The notes below the pieces were generated by a model that saw nothing but the letters and a program-made list of their open reading frames with translations, was not told the origin of the DNA and did no database searches. The position numbers and the translations under genes are program-made. Below are positions 7,382 to 15,663 of a stretch of DNA of 64,000 nt, piece by piece. The stretch's first letter is position 1. Every line of letters begins with the position of its first letter. This DNA is from an uncultured Collinsella sp. (GTDB lineage Bacteria > Actinomycetota > Coriobacteriia > Coriobacteriales > Coriobacteriaceae), in contig UQLF01000001.1 in assembly GCA_900541875.1 (NCBI GenBank), forward strand, positions 124,001-188,000, in the 5' to 3' direction.

Positions 7382-7939
7382 ATGAAAAAGAAGCTGCTGC
7401 TTGCGCCCCTCATGGCCGTCTTGGTTGCATGTGTGGTCGTGCTTTCCGGCTGTGGAGGTCCTTCGGTTGAGGAGCTCATCACCGAGGATCTTACGACGCA
7501 GTTTGACGAGGTCAAGAACGGTGGCGACGACTTCCTTTCTGGTCTGGAGGAAGCTTCGGGCGACGAGTTCGAGCAGCTGGGTATCGATCCCAAGGAGTAT
7601 GCCAAGACCTATCTCGAGGGCTTTGACTACAAGATCGGCGACGTGACGGTCGACGAGGACAAGGGTGTCGCGACCGCCGAGGTCTCTATCACCTGCAAGT
7701 CTATGAACAAGATCGTCGAGGACTTCTCCACCCAGTATCAGGAGAAGGTCGCCGCGCTTGATACGGTTCCTTCCGATGACGAGCTGTACAAGATGGCCGG
7801 TCAGGTTATGGTCGATGTGACCAAGGCCACCGAGCCCAGGAAGACCACGGTTATCTTCAAGTACACCTGCAACGACGACGGCGAGTGGTCTGCCGACGAC
7901 TCCGTCAACTCCGAGATGATGGATGCAATGCTGAGCTAG
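7382..7939 (+). CDS. Putative lipoprotein of unknown function
   Basis: 185 aa with a lipoprotein signal: MKKK, a hydrophobic stretch, then lipobox LSGC with the modified Cys at residue 24. The mature part is acidic and mostly helical by appearance (VEELITEDLTTQFDEVKNGG), then has alternating segments (VTVDEDKGVATAEVSITCK). It resembles the small uncharacterised lipoproteins common in gut Firmicutes and Coriobacteria, but I cannot assign a family. GGAGG lies 6 nt before ATG 7382. A structured repeat begins 4 nt after the stop. Confidence 0.85.
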   Translation: MKKKLLLAPLMAVLVACVVVLSGCGGPSVEELITEDLTTQFDEVKNGGDDFLSGLEEASGDEFEQLGIDPKEYAKTYLEGFDYKIGDVTVDEDKGVATAEVSITCKSMNKIVEDFSTQYQEKVAALDTVPSDDELYKMAGQVMVDVTKATEPRKTTVIFKYTCNDDGEWSADDSVNSEMMDAMLS

Positions 7940-7942
7940 TTC

Positions 7943-8114
7943 GTTGCGGCGTTTTACCAAACGCCGCAACTGCTCGACGTTGCGCGGGCACCAGAGCGAC
8001 AACTTGTCATTCAAAGAGGACGGTATGACCAGAAGGTCTATGCCGTCCTCTTTTCATGCCAATTTGTTCGCTCTGGTGTCCGCTCGCTGTCCGTCCTCTA
8101 CCTGCGGCGTTGCC
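7943..8114 (+). repeat. Multi-helix structured repeat, copy 2 (after lipoprotein gene)
   Basis: Same order of helices as at 3276. Helix 1 is a 12-bp stem with TACC loop (7943-7970). The outer arm pairs CACCAGAGCGACAA with TTGTTCGCTCTGGTG. The inner hairpin pairs GAGGACGGTAT with ATGCCGTCCTC around GACCAGAAGGTC and is followed by TTTT. Compared with copy 1, most stem differences are on both strands (for example CCAGGGCG/CGCCCTGG against CCAGAGCG/CGCTCTGG). The tail CGCTCGCTGTCCGTCCTC is conserved. Confidence 0.8.
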
Positions 8115-8123
8115 ATTGTTGGG

Positions 8124-8180
8124 GTAGTCGTTGGGGCGTTCTTGTCTGACTAGTCGTTTAAGAACGTCCCCAACGACTAC
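8124..8180. repeat. Palindromic repeat, second copy of the 3515 family
   Basis: GTAGTCGTTGGGGCGTTCTT at the left and the matching right arm ending CAACGACTAC form a 20-bp stem with a one-base bulge. It follows directly on structured repeat copy 2. Confidence 0.8.
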
Positions 8181-8227
8181 TTTCCGCGCAACAGCATTGT
8201 CGCAGCTGCGTTAAGCAGTGTCGCTCG

Positions 8228-8896
8228 TTACTCGCCCAGGATTAGCGCTGCGAGCTCGCCCTGGGTGTCCACCACGTAGTCGGCGCCGGCGGCTTCCAGC
8301 TCTGCGCGGCCGCGGAAACCCCAGCTGACGCCCGCACTCTTAAGGCCGGCGTTGTGGCCGGTCAGGATATCGACATTGGAATCGCCTACGTAGAGCGTGG
8401 TCGCCGGGTCGGCGCCTAGCTCTTCCATCACATGCAGCGTGACGGGTGCTTCGGGCTTGGGCGGAAACGCATCGACACGGCCCTGCACCAGCGCAAAGCG
8501 CTCGGAACCAAAATACTTTTCGATAAGCGGAGCCGCCGAGACGTGGTCCTTGTTAGTGAGCACGGCAAGCTGAACGCCCGCGGCGCGCAAGCGGTCGAGC
8601 ATCTCGATCGTGCCGGCATAGGGAGCGGTGTGGTCTTCCTTGTGCTCGCCGTAGTAAGCCCTAAACTCGGCAAGCGTCTGCTCAAACATGCGGCCGTCGC
8701 CTGCGTACTCGGCGGGCATAAAGCGCTCAACCAGCTTGAGCATGCCGTTTCCCACCTTGTAGCGGTACTCGTCAACGGCAAACGTGGGCCAGCCGTGCGC
8801 CTCGCAGGTATGGTTGCCGGCGGCCGCCAGGTCCTCGAGCGTGTTGAGGATGGTGCCGTCCAGATCAAAAATCACATGGGAAAAAGCTGCTGCCAT
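8228..8896 (-). CDS. HAD-family hydrolase, phosphoglycolate phosphatase-like
   Basis: 222 aa. The HAD motif I FDLDGTIL (D11 nucleophile, D13), motif II VLTNKD and motif III/IV YVGDSNVDILTGHNAG with the preceding Lys (KPEAP) are all present, with an alpha-helical cap between them. This is the Gph/PGP subfamily, but substrates in this subfamily are diverse. ATG 8896 is preferred (GGGAG 5 nt upstream) over an ATG five codons earlier. It stands alone between repeats and the hyp cluster. Confidence 0.88.
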   Translation of the reverse strand: MAAAFSHVIFDLDGTILNTLEDLAAAGNHTCEAHGWPTFAVDEYRYKVGNGMLKLVERFMPAEYAGDGRMFEQTLAEFRAYYGEHKEDHTAPYAGTIEMLDRLRAAGVQLAVLTNKDHVSAAPLIEKYFGSERFALVQGRVDAFPPKPEAPVTLHVMEELGADPATTLYVGDSNVDILTGHNAGLKSAGVSWGFRGRAELEAAGADYVVDTQGELAALILGE

Positions 8897-9000
8897 GAAA
8901 GCTCCCGTCATTGGGTTTCAAAACGCACCTCATAATACTGGGCATGCGTGCCGGGCATGTTTGGAATCTGAATATCTTTAATAGCCCTGAGCCTTTGTCG

Positions 9001-10035
9001 TTAGCAAATCCTCGGCAGCTGCTCTCCTACGAGCATGTCGAGGATGCGGGTCGAGCCCCAGCCGGTGCGCACGCGCACGGCGGGATGGGCGCCCTCGGCA
9101 AGTGGCAGCACGCGGCCGATGATGGCGGCATTCTCGCCGTAGCGGGCGGCGCGCATGGCGCTCAGCGCGGCATCGGCTTGCTCGGCCGGCACGACGGCAA
9201 CCATCTTGCCCTCGTTTGCCACCTGCAGCACATCGTAGCCGAGCATCTCGCAGGCTGCCTGCACGTCGGGGCGCACGGGCACGGCATCCTCGTCGACCTC
9301 CATGGCAACACCGCTAGCCTGGGCAAACTCGTTGAGTGTGGACGCCAGGCCACCGCGCGTGGGGTCGCGAAAGCAACGCGTGCCGGGCGCTGCGGCCAGA
9401 ACGTCGGCAATCAGGTGGTTGAGCGGTGCGGCATCGCTTTCGATGGTGCTCGAAAACGCCAGACCCTCGCGTTGGCTCATGATGGCGATACCGTGGTCGC
9501 CCAGTGTTCCCGACACCAGAGTGACGTCGCCGGGGCGGCAGTTGGCGCCGCTGAGCGCCACGCCCGCGGGTACCTCGCCCACGCCGGCGGTATTGATATA
9601 GACGCCGTCGGCCCCGCCGCGCTCGACCACCTTAGTGTCGCCCGTGATTATGGACACGCCCGCCTCGCGCGCCGTCTCGGCCATCGTCTGCACAATCTGG
9701 CGGAGCTTATCCATGGGATAGCCCTCTTCGAGGATAAAGCCGCACGATAGGTAGCGCACGTTGGCGCCCGAGGTCGCGACGTCGTTGACGGTTCCGCATA
9801 CAGCGAGGCGGCCGATGTTGCCACCGGGGAAGAACTGCGGCGAGACTACAAAGCTGTCGGTCGACATGGCGATGCGCCCGCTCGCGGGCAGCGTAGCGAC
9901 GCCGGCGTCGTTGCCCTCGAGCAGCTCGGGCGACCCAAAGGCATCTAAAAAGACCTCATCGATGATGCGTTTCATCATCTGGCCGCCGGAGCCGTGACCC
10001 AGCAGGACGGTGCTATCGGTAACGCTATGGGACAT
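9001..10035 (-). CDS. hypE: Hydrogenase maturation protein HypE
   Basis: Dehydrates the HypF-made thiocarbamate on its own C-terminal Cys to thiocyanate, the source of the CN ligands of [NiFe] hydrogenase. It is 344 aa with the PurM/ThiL-like fold signatures LGHGSGGQMM, FVVSPQFFPGGNIG and DPTRGGLAS, and ends in PRIC with the terminal acceptor Cys. GGAG lies upstream of ATG 10035. It is the last gene of a minus-strand set hypF-hypC-hypD-hypE. An 84-nt gap with a hairpin separates it from hypD. Confidence 0.96.
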   Translation of the reverse strand: MSHSVTDSTVLLGHGSGGQMMKRIIDEVFLDAFGSPELLEGNDAGVATLPASGRIAMSTDSFVVSPQFFPGGNIGRLAVCGTVNDVATSGANVRYLSCGFILEEGYPMDKLRQIVQTMAETAREAGVSIITGDTKVVERGGADGVYINTAGVGEVPAGVALSGANCRPGDVTLVSGTLGDHGIAIMSQREGLAFSSTIESDAAPLNHLIADVLAAAPGTRCFRDPTRGGLASTLNEFAQASGVAMEVDEDAVPVRPDVQAACEMLGYDVLQVANEGKMVAVVPAEQADAALSAMRAARYGENAAIIGRVLPLAEGAHPAVRVRTGWGSTRILDMLVGEQLPRIC

Positions 10036-10092
10036 ATCGAAAACTCCAATCGTGGGTGGAATTATATGGGTGAGGCGCAGCGTCGACTGGTC

Positions 10093-10119
10093 CGCCGTTC
10101 GTTAGAACGGCGGAACCTA
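10093..10119. terminator. Hairpin between hypD and hypE
   Basis: CCGCCGTTCGTTAGAACGGCGG-type stem just after the hypD stop. It has no good T-run on the minus strand, so it may tune rather than stop read-through into hypE. Confidence 0.4.
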
Positions 10120-11232
10120 TTAGCCTCGGTAGCGGAAATATGCTGCGCAGCTGCCCTCGGAGCTCACCATGCAGGGGCCGACGGGATGTTCGGGCGTACA
10201 AGCGTGGCCGAACAGGGGGCAGTCGCTCGGCGTAATGGCCCCGCGCAGCACGTCGCCGCAGCGGCACCCACGCGGCTCGACTGTCTCCTCGACGGGCACG
10301 TCAAAGCGGGTACGGGCATCAAAGCGCGAGAACTCGGGGCGGATGGAAAGGCCCGAGTTGGCAATCAGCCCCAATCCACGCCATGTGGTATCGCACGGCT
10401 CAAATACCTGCTCGACCAGCTGGCGCGCCACGGGGTTGCCGTCTGCGTTGACGCCACGGCGGTAGGCGTTGCCAATCGCGGGCCTGCCCTCGACAACCAT
10501 CTGGACCAGCATGCAGATGCCCTGCAGGATGTCGACCGGTTCAAATCCCGTGACCACGCCCGGGGTATCGAACTCATCGACCAAAAAGCTAAAGGGCGCC
10601 AAGCCCGTGATGGTGGCGACGTGGCCCGGCAGGATAAAGCCGTCGATGGCGGTCTCGGGATCGTTGGCGATGGCGCGCAACGCCGGCGGCGTGGTCTTGT
10701 GGGCGCAATAGACCGAGAAGTTCAAAAGCCCGCGCGCTTCGGCCTCCAAGATGGCGGCGGCGATGGTGGGCGTTGTGGTCTCAAAGCCCACGCCCATAAA
10801 AATGACCGGACGATCGGGGTTTTGCTCGGCAATGTCGAGCGCGTCGAGTGGGGAGTAGACGATGCGGATGTCGCGCCCCGACGCCTTTTGCGCGGCGAGC
10901 GAGGTAGACGACCCGGGCACGCGCATCATGTCGCCAAAGGTGGTGATGATGGCGTCGTCTATGTTGGCGAGCGCGATTGCGTGGTCGATGTCGCGGTTGG
11001 CGGTGACGCAGACGGGGCAGCCCGGGCCGCTCAGTAGCTTGAGCCCGGCCGGCATAATGGAGCGAAAGCCATAGCGCCCGATGCTCACGGTGTGCGTGCC
11101 GCAGACTTCCATAAGGTTGATGGCGCGGTCGCCGACAAGCTCATGAATGCGCTCGATGAGCTCGCGAGCCAGCTTGGGATTGCGGAATGCCGAGAAGTCG
11201 ATACCGGAGCGAGCCGGCTGTCCGGCCGCCAC
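10120..11232 (-). CDS. hypD: Hydrogenase maturation protein HypD
   Basis: A 370-aa [4Fe-4S] scaffold on which Fe(CN)2CO is assembled together with HypC. The motifs CGTHTVSIGRYG and LLSGPGCPVC (redox Cys), GVGFETTTP and the C-terminal Cys-rich segment RGCRCGDVLRG..CPLFGHAC are all visible. The GTG start overlaps the hypC stop by one base (TAGTG), so the two are translationally coupled. Confidence 0.96.
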   Translation of the reverse strand: MAAGQPARSGIDFSAFRNPKLARELIERIHELVGDRAINLMEVCGTHTVSIGRYGFRSIMPAGLKLLSGPGCPVCVTANRDIDHAIALANIDDAIITTFGDMMRVPGSSTSLAAQKASGRDIRIVYSPLDALDIAEQNPDRPVIFMGVGFETTTPTIAAAILEAEARGLLNFSVYCAHKTTPPALRAIANDPETAIDGFILPGHVATITGLAPFSFLVDEFDTPGVVTGFEPVDILQGICMLVQMVVEGRPAIGNAYRRGVNADGNPVARQLVEQVFEPCDTTWRGLGLIANSGLSIRPEFSRFDARTRFDVPVEETVEPRGCRCGDVLRGAITPSDCPLFGHACTPEHPVGPCMVSSEGSCAAYFRYRG

Positions 11233-11492
11233 TAGTAAGCCTCCGCCGGGTTGGTGGCAAGCTGGTCTTCTTCGACCAGTTCGGACATGGCATTAACAAG
11301 CTCGAGCGTTTCTTGCGCTTCCTGCTCGTCGACAATTTGGATGCCAAATCCAGCGTGTACGAGAATATAGTCGCCAACCTGCGCCGTCGGCACGAGTCGC
11401 AGCGAAACAGGGCGCTCGATGCCCATCATGTCGACGGTGGCCTTGAGGCCATCGTCGCGTTTGACTACTTTACCGGGAACGGCAAGGCACAT
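11232..11492 (-). CDS. hypC: Hydrogenase maturation chaperone HypC
   Basis: 86 aa. The N-terminal MCLAVPGKV carries the essential Cys2 that shuttles the Fe ligand complex from HypD to the hydrogenase large subunit. The central VGDYILVHAGFGIQIVDE is the conserved HypC beta-barrel signature. AAGGGG lies about 8 nt before ATG 11492. Coupled to hypD by the TAGTG overlap. Confidence 0.96.
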   Translation of the reverse strand: MCLAVPGKVVKRDDGLKATVDMMGIERPVSLRLVPTAQVGDYILVHAGFGIQIVDEQEAQETLELVNAMSELVEEDQLATNPAEAY

Positions 11493-11626
11493 AATGTTCC
11501 CCTTTTATACGCTTTGCGCTGGATAGGCGCTCAATAATCCATCAGTTGATGGTAGCGCTCGCGGGGTTCGCGGGCAAACGCGTTACGCCTGTGTGACGGC
11601 TGGGCACAGCGGCGTGCGAGAGCGAG

Positions 11627-14095
11627 CTACTGCGATGCAATCTGCGCAAGACGAGCGCGCGCAACCGCTGCCTGACCGTAGGCGATGCAGCCGTCATTGA
11701 CGGGTACGGTGTGGGGGACAGGGACAGTAAGGCCTGCGTCTTTGAGCTTGCGGGTGAGGAGCTGAAGCAAAAGTCGGTTCATGAACACGCCGCCCGAGAG
11801 CGCGACGGTATCGATGCCTTCGTGTGCGCAGATTTCGCGAGCGATTCGTGCCGAAGAGCGCGCGATGGCGATATGGAAGTCGAGCGCGAGCCTGTAGGCC
11901 GCAGCGCCGGCCCTGATTCCCTCCAAAAGCGCCTCAATAAGCGATCTGGAGTTTAGAACATGGCAGGCGTCCGGACGGGATGATTCGGTTACGGAAAAGC
12001 CGGCTATATTGTCGGTGGGGCAGGCGCTTTCACTGCTAAGCGCGCGCCAGGCGGCGGCCTCAAGCTCGATGGCGGGTTCGCCCTCGTAGGTTGCCTTGTC
12101 GCAGATGCCCAGAATCGCTGCCGCGGCATCAAAGAGACGCCCCATGCTGCTGGTACGCGGGCTGTTGATGCCGCGCTCGATCATGGTGGCTGTCACGCTG
12201 CGCGTTTGCGCGTCGAGGCTGTCTAAAAGCCGAGCGGCACCTGGGTGCTCGAGCAGGCTGAGCTCACTGAGCAGGGCAAAGGCGTTGCGGCGGGCGTCGC
12301 GCACGGAGGCCGTCCCACCGGGGAGCGCCCAGGTGCGCAAATGCACGGCGCGCTCAAAGCCGCCAAGGCTGGCAACAAGAAACTCGCCGCCCCAAATGGT
12401 CCCATCGGTGCCGGCTCCGGTGCCGTCAAAGGCGATGCCAAGGACGCGCGCGTCGGTTGTAAGCTGGCCCGCGGCGATGGCCTCGGCCATTACGCTCGCG
12501 ATATGCGCATGATGGTGCTGCACCTCGACGAGCGGCAGATTGCATTTTCGCGCCTGCTCGCGCGCCCACTGGCCCGATAGATAGCTGGGGTGTACATCGC
12601 AGGCCAAGGCGGCGGGCGCCAAGTCAAAGAGATCTTCCAAGCGCGTGCGCGCGGCGTTCCAGGCATCGAAGGTCCCGCCGTTTTCAACATCGCCGATATG
12701 CTGCGACACAAAACAGGTTGCCTCGCCGTTCGTCCCTTCACGCGTGAGCGCAATCGTGGCCTTTTGTTGTGGCCCGCAGGCGAGCACGCAGGACGGAGCG
12801 CCGTCGAGCGCCGGCAACGGCAGCGGCTGGGGTGCATATCCGCGAGCGCGGCGCACGGGCATAACGGCGCCGTCAACCACGCGCACCACGGAATCGTCAT
12901 AGCGCGACAGGATTGCGCGGTCGTTACCGAGCAACGCGTCGGCGATGCCGGCGGCAACGAGGTGTTCCCAGGCAAGGTCGTCGTCGGTCTCGATGGGTTC
13001 TTCGCTCAGGTTTCCGCTGGTCATGACGAGCGCGTGCATACCGCAGGCTTCTGCCGCGGCAAGCAACAGATGCTGAAGTGGGGTGTAGGGGAGCATAACG
13101 CCAAGTTCGGGCAGGTCGTGCGCGACGGACGGTGCGAGTATGAGGGCGTCGGGGGAGCCGCCGCTCTCGCAAACAGCACGTCGGCGCAGCAGCACAATGG
13201 GACGGATACTGCCGGCCAGCAAGCCGCGCTCAGCGTCGTCGATATGGCACAGGCGCCCGGCATCGGCAAGACTGCGCACCATGACGGCAAGCGGCTTGTT
13301 GCTGCGGCGTTTGCGGCGGCGCAGCTCGGCCACCGCCTGCTCGTTGGAGGCGTCGCATGCCAAGTGAAATCCGCCCAGTCCCTTGATGGCGACGATACCG
13401 CCGTTGGCCAGCAGCTCAACACAGCGGTCGATAATGGCGTCGCTGGCCTCGCGTGTGGTGCCGACGGCCGGTGTCGCGGACGAATTCCCGCACGCATCGC
13501 CGTTCACAGCCTCGCGCCACGTAATATGCGGCCCGCAATCAAAGCAGGCATCGGGCTGCGCGTGAAAACGCCGGTCGAGTGGGTCGGCATACTCCGCGGC
13601 GCACTTGGGACACATGGGGAAACGGTCCATCGAGGTAGCCGCTCGGTCATACGGCAGCGATCGGATGATGGTAAAGCGTGGGCCGCAGTTAGTGCAGTTG
13701 ATAAAGGGGTAGTGATAGCGTCGGTCGGCGGGATCGAACAATTCGCGCAAGCAATCGTCACAGGTAGCGATGTCGGGCGAGACGAGCGTCGTGTGCGCGG
13801 TCTGGTCCTGCGATGCCACAATGCGAAAGCCCTGCTCATCGGCAGCGCTCCAACCGCCAGGCCCCAAGTCCACAACCTCGACATGCTCTACGCGGGCTGC
13901 CGCAGGCGCATGCTCAGAAAGCGCGGCAACAAAAGCATCGAGCGCATCGGCCGGAGCGTGCGCCTCGATATGCACGCCGTCGCCCGCATTGAGCACCCAT
14001 CCGCAAATGCCATGCGCCATGGCCTCGCGATACACAAACGGTCGCATGCCAACGCCCTGCACAATGCCCGTCACATGAATATGCACATGCCGCAT
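11627..14095 (-). CDS. hypF: Carbamoyltransferase HypF
   Basis: Makes carbamoyl-AMP from carbamoyl phosphate and passes the carbamoyl group to HypE. 822 aa with all domains in order: acylphosphatase (HIHVTGIVQGVGMRPFVYR, 1-90), two zinc fingers (CDDCLRELFDP..CTNCGPRFT and CPKCAAEY..CFDCGPH), YrdC-like (KGLGGFHLACDA) and Kae1-like C-terminus (VEVQHHHAHIASVMAE; VALSGGVFMN). The annotated start is ATG 14095, where GAGGGG lies 6 nt upstream and the acylphosphatase domain begins at once. A TTG nine codons earlier is less likely. 134 nt separate it from hypC. Confidence 0.95.
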   Translation of the reverse strand: MRHVHIHVTGIVQGVGMRPFVYREAMAHGICGWVLNAGDGVHIEAHAPADALDAFVAALSEHAPAAARVEHVEVVDLGPGGWSAADEQGFRIVASQDQTAHTTLVSPDIATCDDCLRELFDPADRRYHYPFINCTNCGPRFTIIRSLPYDRAATSMDRFPMCPKCAAEYADPLDRRFHAQPDACFDCGPHITWREAVNGDACGNSSATPAVGTTREASDAIIDRCVELLANGGIVAIKGLGGFHLACDASNEQAVAELRRRKRRSNKPLAVMVRSLADAGRLCHIDDAERGLLAGSIRPIVLLRRRAVCESGGSPDALILAPSVAHDLPELGVMLPYTPLQHLLLAAAEACGMHALVMTSGNLSEEPIETDDDLAWEHLVAAGIADALLGNDRAILSRYDDSVVRVVDGAVMPVRRARGYAPQPLPLPALDGAPSCVLACGPQQKATIALTREGTNGEATCFVSQHIGDVENGGTFDAWNAARTRLEDLFDLAPAALACDVHPSYLSGQWAREQARKCNLPLVEVQHHHAHIASVMAEAIAAGQLTTDARVLGIAFDGTGAGTDGTIWGGEFLVASLGGFERAVHLRTWALPGGTASVRDARRNAFALLSELSLLEHPGAARLLDSLDAQTRSVTATMIERGINSPRTSSMGRLFDAAAAILGICDKATYEGEPAIELEAAAWRALSSESACPTDNIAGFSVTESSRPDACHVLNSRSLIEALLEGIRAGAAAYRLALDFHIAIARSSARIAREICAHEGIDTVALSGGVFMNRLLLQLLTRKLKDAGLTVPVPHTVPVNDGCIAYGQAAVARARLAQIASQ

Positions 14096-14117
14096 GCGAC
14101 ACCCCTCATCAAATCCG

Positions 14118-14194
14118 ACCAAAAAGGGACAGGTTTATTTTGGTAGGTAAAACTTCTAAACCTGCCAAAACAAACCTGTCCCTATTTGGCAGGT
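14118..14194. repeat. Long palindrome between hypF and nikR
   Basis: Two arms of 31 and 35 nt (14118-14148 and 14160-14194) are nearly exact reverse complements around a short loop. The arms contain AAAAAGGGACAGGTTTATTT. A single related arm lies at 4771. It sits 23 nt upstream of the hypF start and 19 nt past the nikR stop, so on the minus strand it could insulate the two transcripts. Confidence 0.8.
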
Positions 14195-14212
14195 GCGCTG
14201 CGGGAAATCCCG

Positions 14213-14725
14213 TTACAGCCCCAGGCTCTGCTTGGTGGCGGCGCACGTGAGCTCGCCGTGCTTAACGCCGCGCAGGCCCAGCAGGCGGTCGGCTAGTTCG
14301 TAGACGCGCTCGCCGCGACCCTTGAGCGCCAGAATCTCCAAGCAGTTGTGGTGATCCAGATGCACGTGCATCGTCGATACGATCTCGTCGGTGTAGTCGT
14401 GCTGCACCTCGTCCAGACGGCGCGTCAGATCGCCGGTGTGATGGTCGTAGATCATGGTGAGCGACCCGATAACGTGCTCATCGGGCGTGCGCATCTGCTC
14501 CTTGGCGATCGAGGCGCGAATCAGGTCGCGCACGGCCTCGGATCGGTTGGCCACGTCGCCGCGGCGTGCGATCTGCTCGTCAAAACGGCGCAGCAGGTCG
14601 TCGGGTGCGGTAACCGAAAAACGGACCAGCTCGGAGCCGGAACCACTACAGTGGCAGCCCGCGTCACCGTCCGCCCCGTGCGGATGCTCGTGCTCGTACC
14701 CGCAGCTGTGCTCGTGTTCGGCCAC
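14213..14725 (-). CDS. nikR: Nickel-responsive regulator NikR with His-rich N-terminal tail
   Basis: Ribbon-helix-helix repressor with an ACT-like Ni-binding domain. The RHH (ELVRFSVTAPDDLLRRFDEQI) is followed by the metal site MHVHLDHHNC, matching the H87/H89/C95 cluster of E. coli NikR. At 170 aa it is longer than the usual 133-140 because of a 30-residue His/Cys-rich head (HEHSCGYEHEHPHGADGD) that could bind extra metal. The GTG start is one base after the stop of the upstream small gene, indicating coupling. Its position beside hypF fits nickel homeostasis for a [NiFe] hydrogenase whose structural genes are not in this window. Confidence 0.9.
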   Translation of the reverse strand: MAEHEHSCGYEHEHPHGADGDAGCHCSGSGSELVRFSVTAPDDLLRRFDEQIARRGDVANRSEAVRDLIRASIAKEQMRTPDEHVIGSLTMIYDHHTGDLTRRLDEVQHDYTDEIVSTMHVHLDHHNCLEILALKGRGERVYELADRLLGLRGVKHGELTCAATKQSLGL

Positions 14726-14726
14726 C

Positions 14727-14975
14727 TTACACCAGCTTCACGGAGCCGACGGAGTTGTGGTCGGCCTCGATGGCTTCCTCGTAGCCCTCGAGCGCGTCAT
14801 GCGCCTCGTGCAGCGCGGCCATGGCGGCCTCGAGCTTGGCGCCGATGCGCTCCATGTCAAAATTCTCGGTCGCATGCAGCAACTGATGGCTCCACTCGTG
14901 AGCGAGCTCGATGGTGTCGTCGACCTGCTTGACGCTCATGGCAAGCTGGCTCATGTTCATTCCAACATCATGCAT
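14727..14975 (-). CDS. Small helical protein of unknown function, coupled to nikR
   Basis: 82 aa, almost entirely predicted helix with heptad-like spacing (VDDTIELAHEWSHQLLHATENF; LEAAMAALHEAHDALEGYEEAI). Five His lie within the first 60 residues, so metal binding is possible but not shown. AAAAGGAG precedes ATG 14975. Its stop is one base before the nikR GTG, so the two are co-translated. I do not recognise the family. Confidence 0.75.
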   Translation of the reverse strand: MHDVGMNMSQLAMSVKQVDDTIELAHEWSHQLLHATENFDMERIGAKLEAAMAALHEAHDALEGYEEAIEADHNSVGSVKLV

Positions 14976-15049
14976 GGGAAATCTCCTTTTGTATGGGGCA
15001 GTTCAGTGGTTCAGATTTTACTACGCCCGCTCTGCGCGCAGCTGCATAA

Positions 15050-15086
15050 GAAAACGGGTACGAGTCTGTGCGACCCGCACCCGTTC
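15050..15086 (-). terminator. Terminator downstream of trxA
   Basis: On the minus strand AACGGGTGCGGGT pairs with ACTCGTACCCGTT, followed by TTTTC. It lies 120 nt past the trxA stop and before the small gene at 14975. Confidence 0.65.
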
Positions 15087-15206
15087 ACTGGGGGCTGTTT
15101 GTGACTACCATACTATCCGTGGTTGCACTCGGTGCATCCAGAAGTCCGGCGAGCGGCGTAAAAGCGCTCATGGACGGCAGGCAGACGGCAACATGTAACA
15201 AGCGTA

Positions 15207-15527
15207 TTACAGATGCTTCTCCAGCAGCGCCTGCAGCCTTGCCTTGGGCAGAGCGCCAACCGAGCGGTCAATCTCCTCGCCGTTCTTAAACACAATCAGC
15301 GTGGGGATGCTCATGACGCCATACTTCATGGCCAGGTCCTGGTTGTCGTCGACGTTGCACTTGGCAACGGCGAGTTTGCCCGCCAGCTCATCGGCAACCT
15401 CGTCAACGATGGGCGAGAGGGATCGACAGGGCCCGCACCACGGTGCCCAAAAATCGACCAGCACGGGCAGGCTGTCGTTAACGATGGAATCGAAGCTCTC
15501 GGGGGTAATCTGATTAATGTCAGCCAT
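15207..15527 (-). CDS. trxA: Thioredoxin
   Basis: 106-aa cytoplasmic disulfide reductase with the active site FWAPWCGPCRS and the cis-Pro loop SIPTLIVFKNG. ATG 15527 is chosen because TGGAGG lies 6 nt upstream and the length then equals that of standard thioredoxins. A longer frame upstream has no ribosome site. It is monocistronic, and no thioredoxin reductase is adjacent. Confidence 0.95.
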   Translation of the reverse strand: MADINQITPESFDSIVNDSLPVLVDFWAPWCGPCRSLSPIVDEVADELAGKLAVAKCNVDDNQDLAMKYGVMSIPTLIVFKNGEEIDRSVGALPKARLQALLEKHL

Positions 15528-15629
15528 GGTGACCTCCATAATGCGACGCGGCTCGGCCGCGTAAAACTCAGTACGACCGTGCTTATACCCAGCCGCCCGC
15601 AAAGCAACCACTCGCGGGCAGCTCTTTTA

Positions 15630-15635
15630 TATAAT
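15630..15635 (+). promoter_or_regulatory. -10 box that excludes an upstream start codon
   Basis: TATAAT at 15630-15635 overlaps an in-frame ATG (15634). That ATG would lie upstream of the transcript start, so translation must begin at ATG 15664. Confidence 0.65.
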
Positions 15636-15663
15636 GGTGGGCACGCAAACGATTGGAGAGCGC

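Noticed and set aside
12590..14146. 518-codon plus-strand frame opposite hypF
   Set aside because: Shadow of the GC-rich hypF gene, with no motifs.
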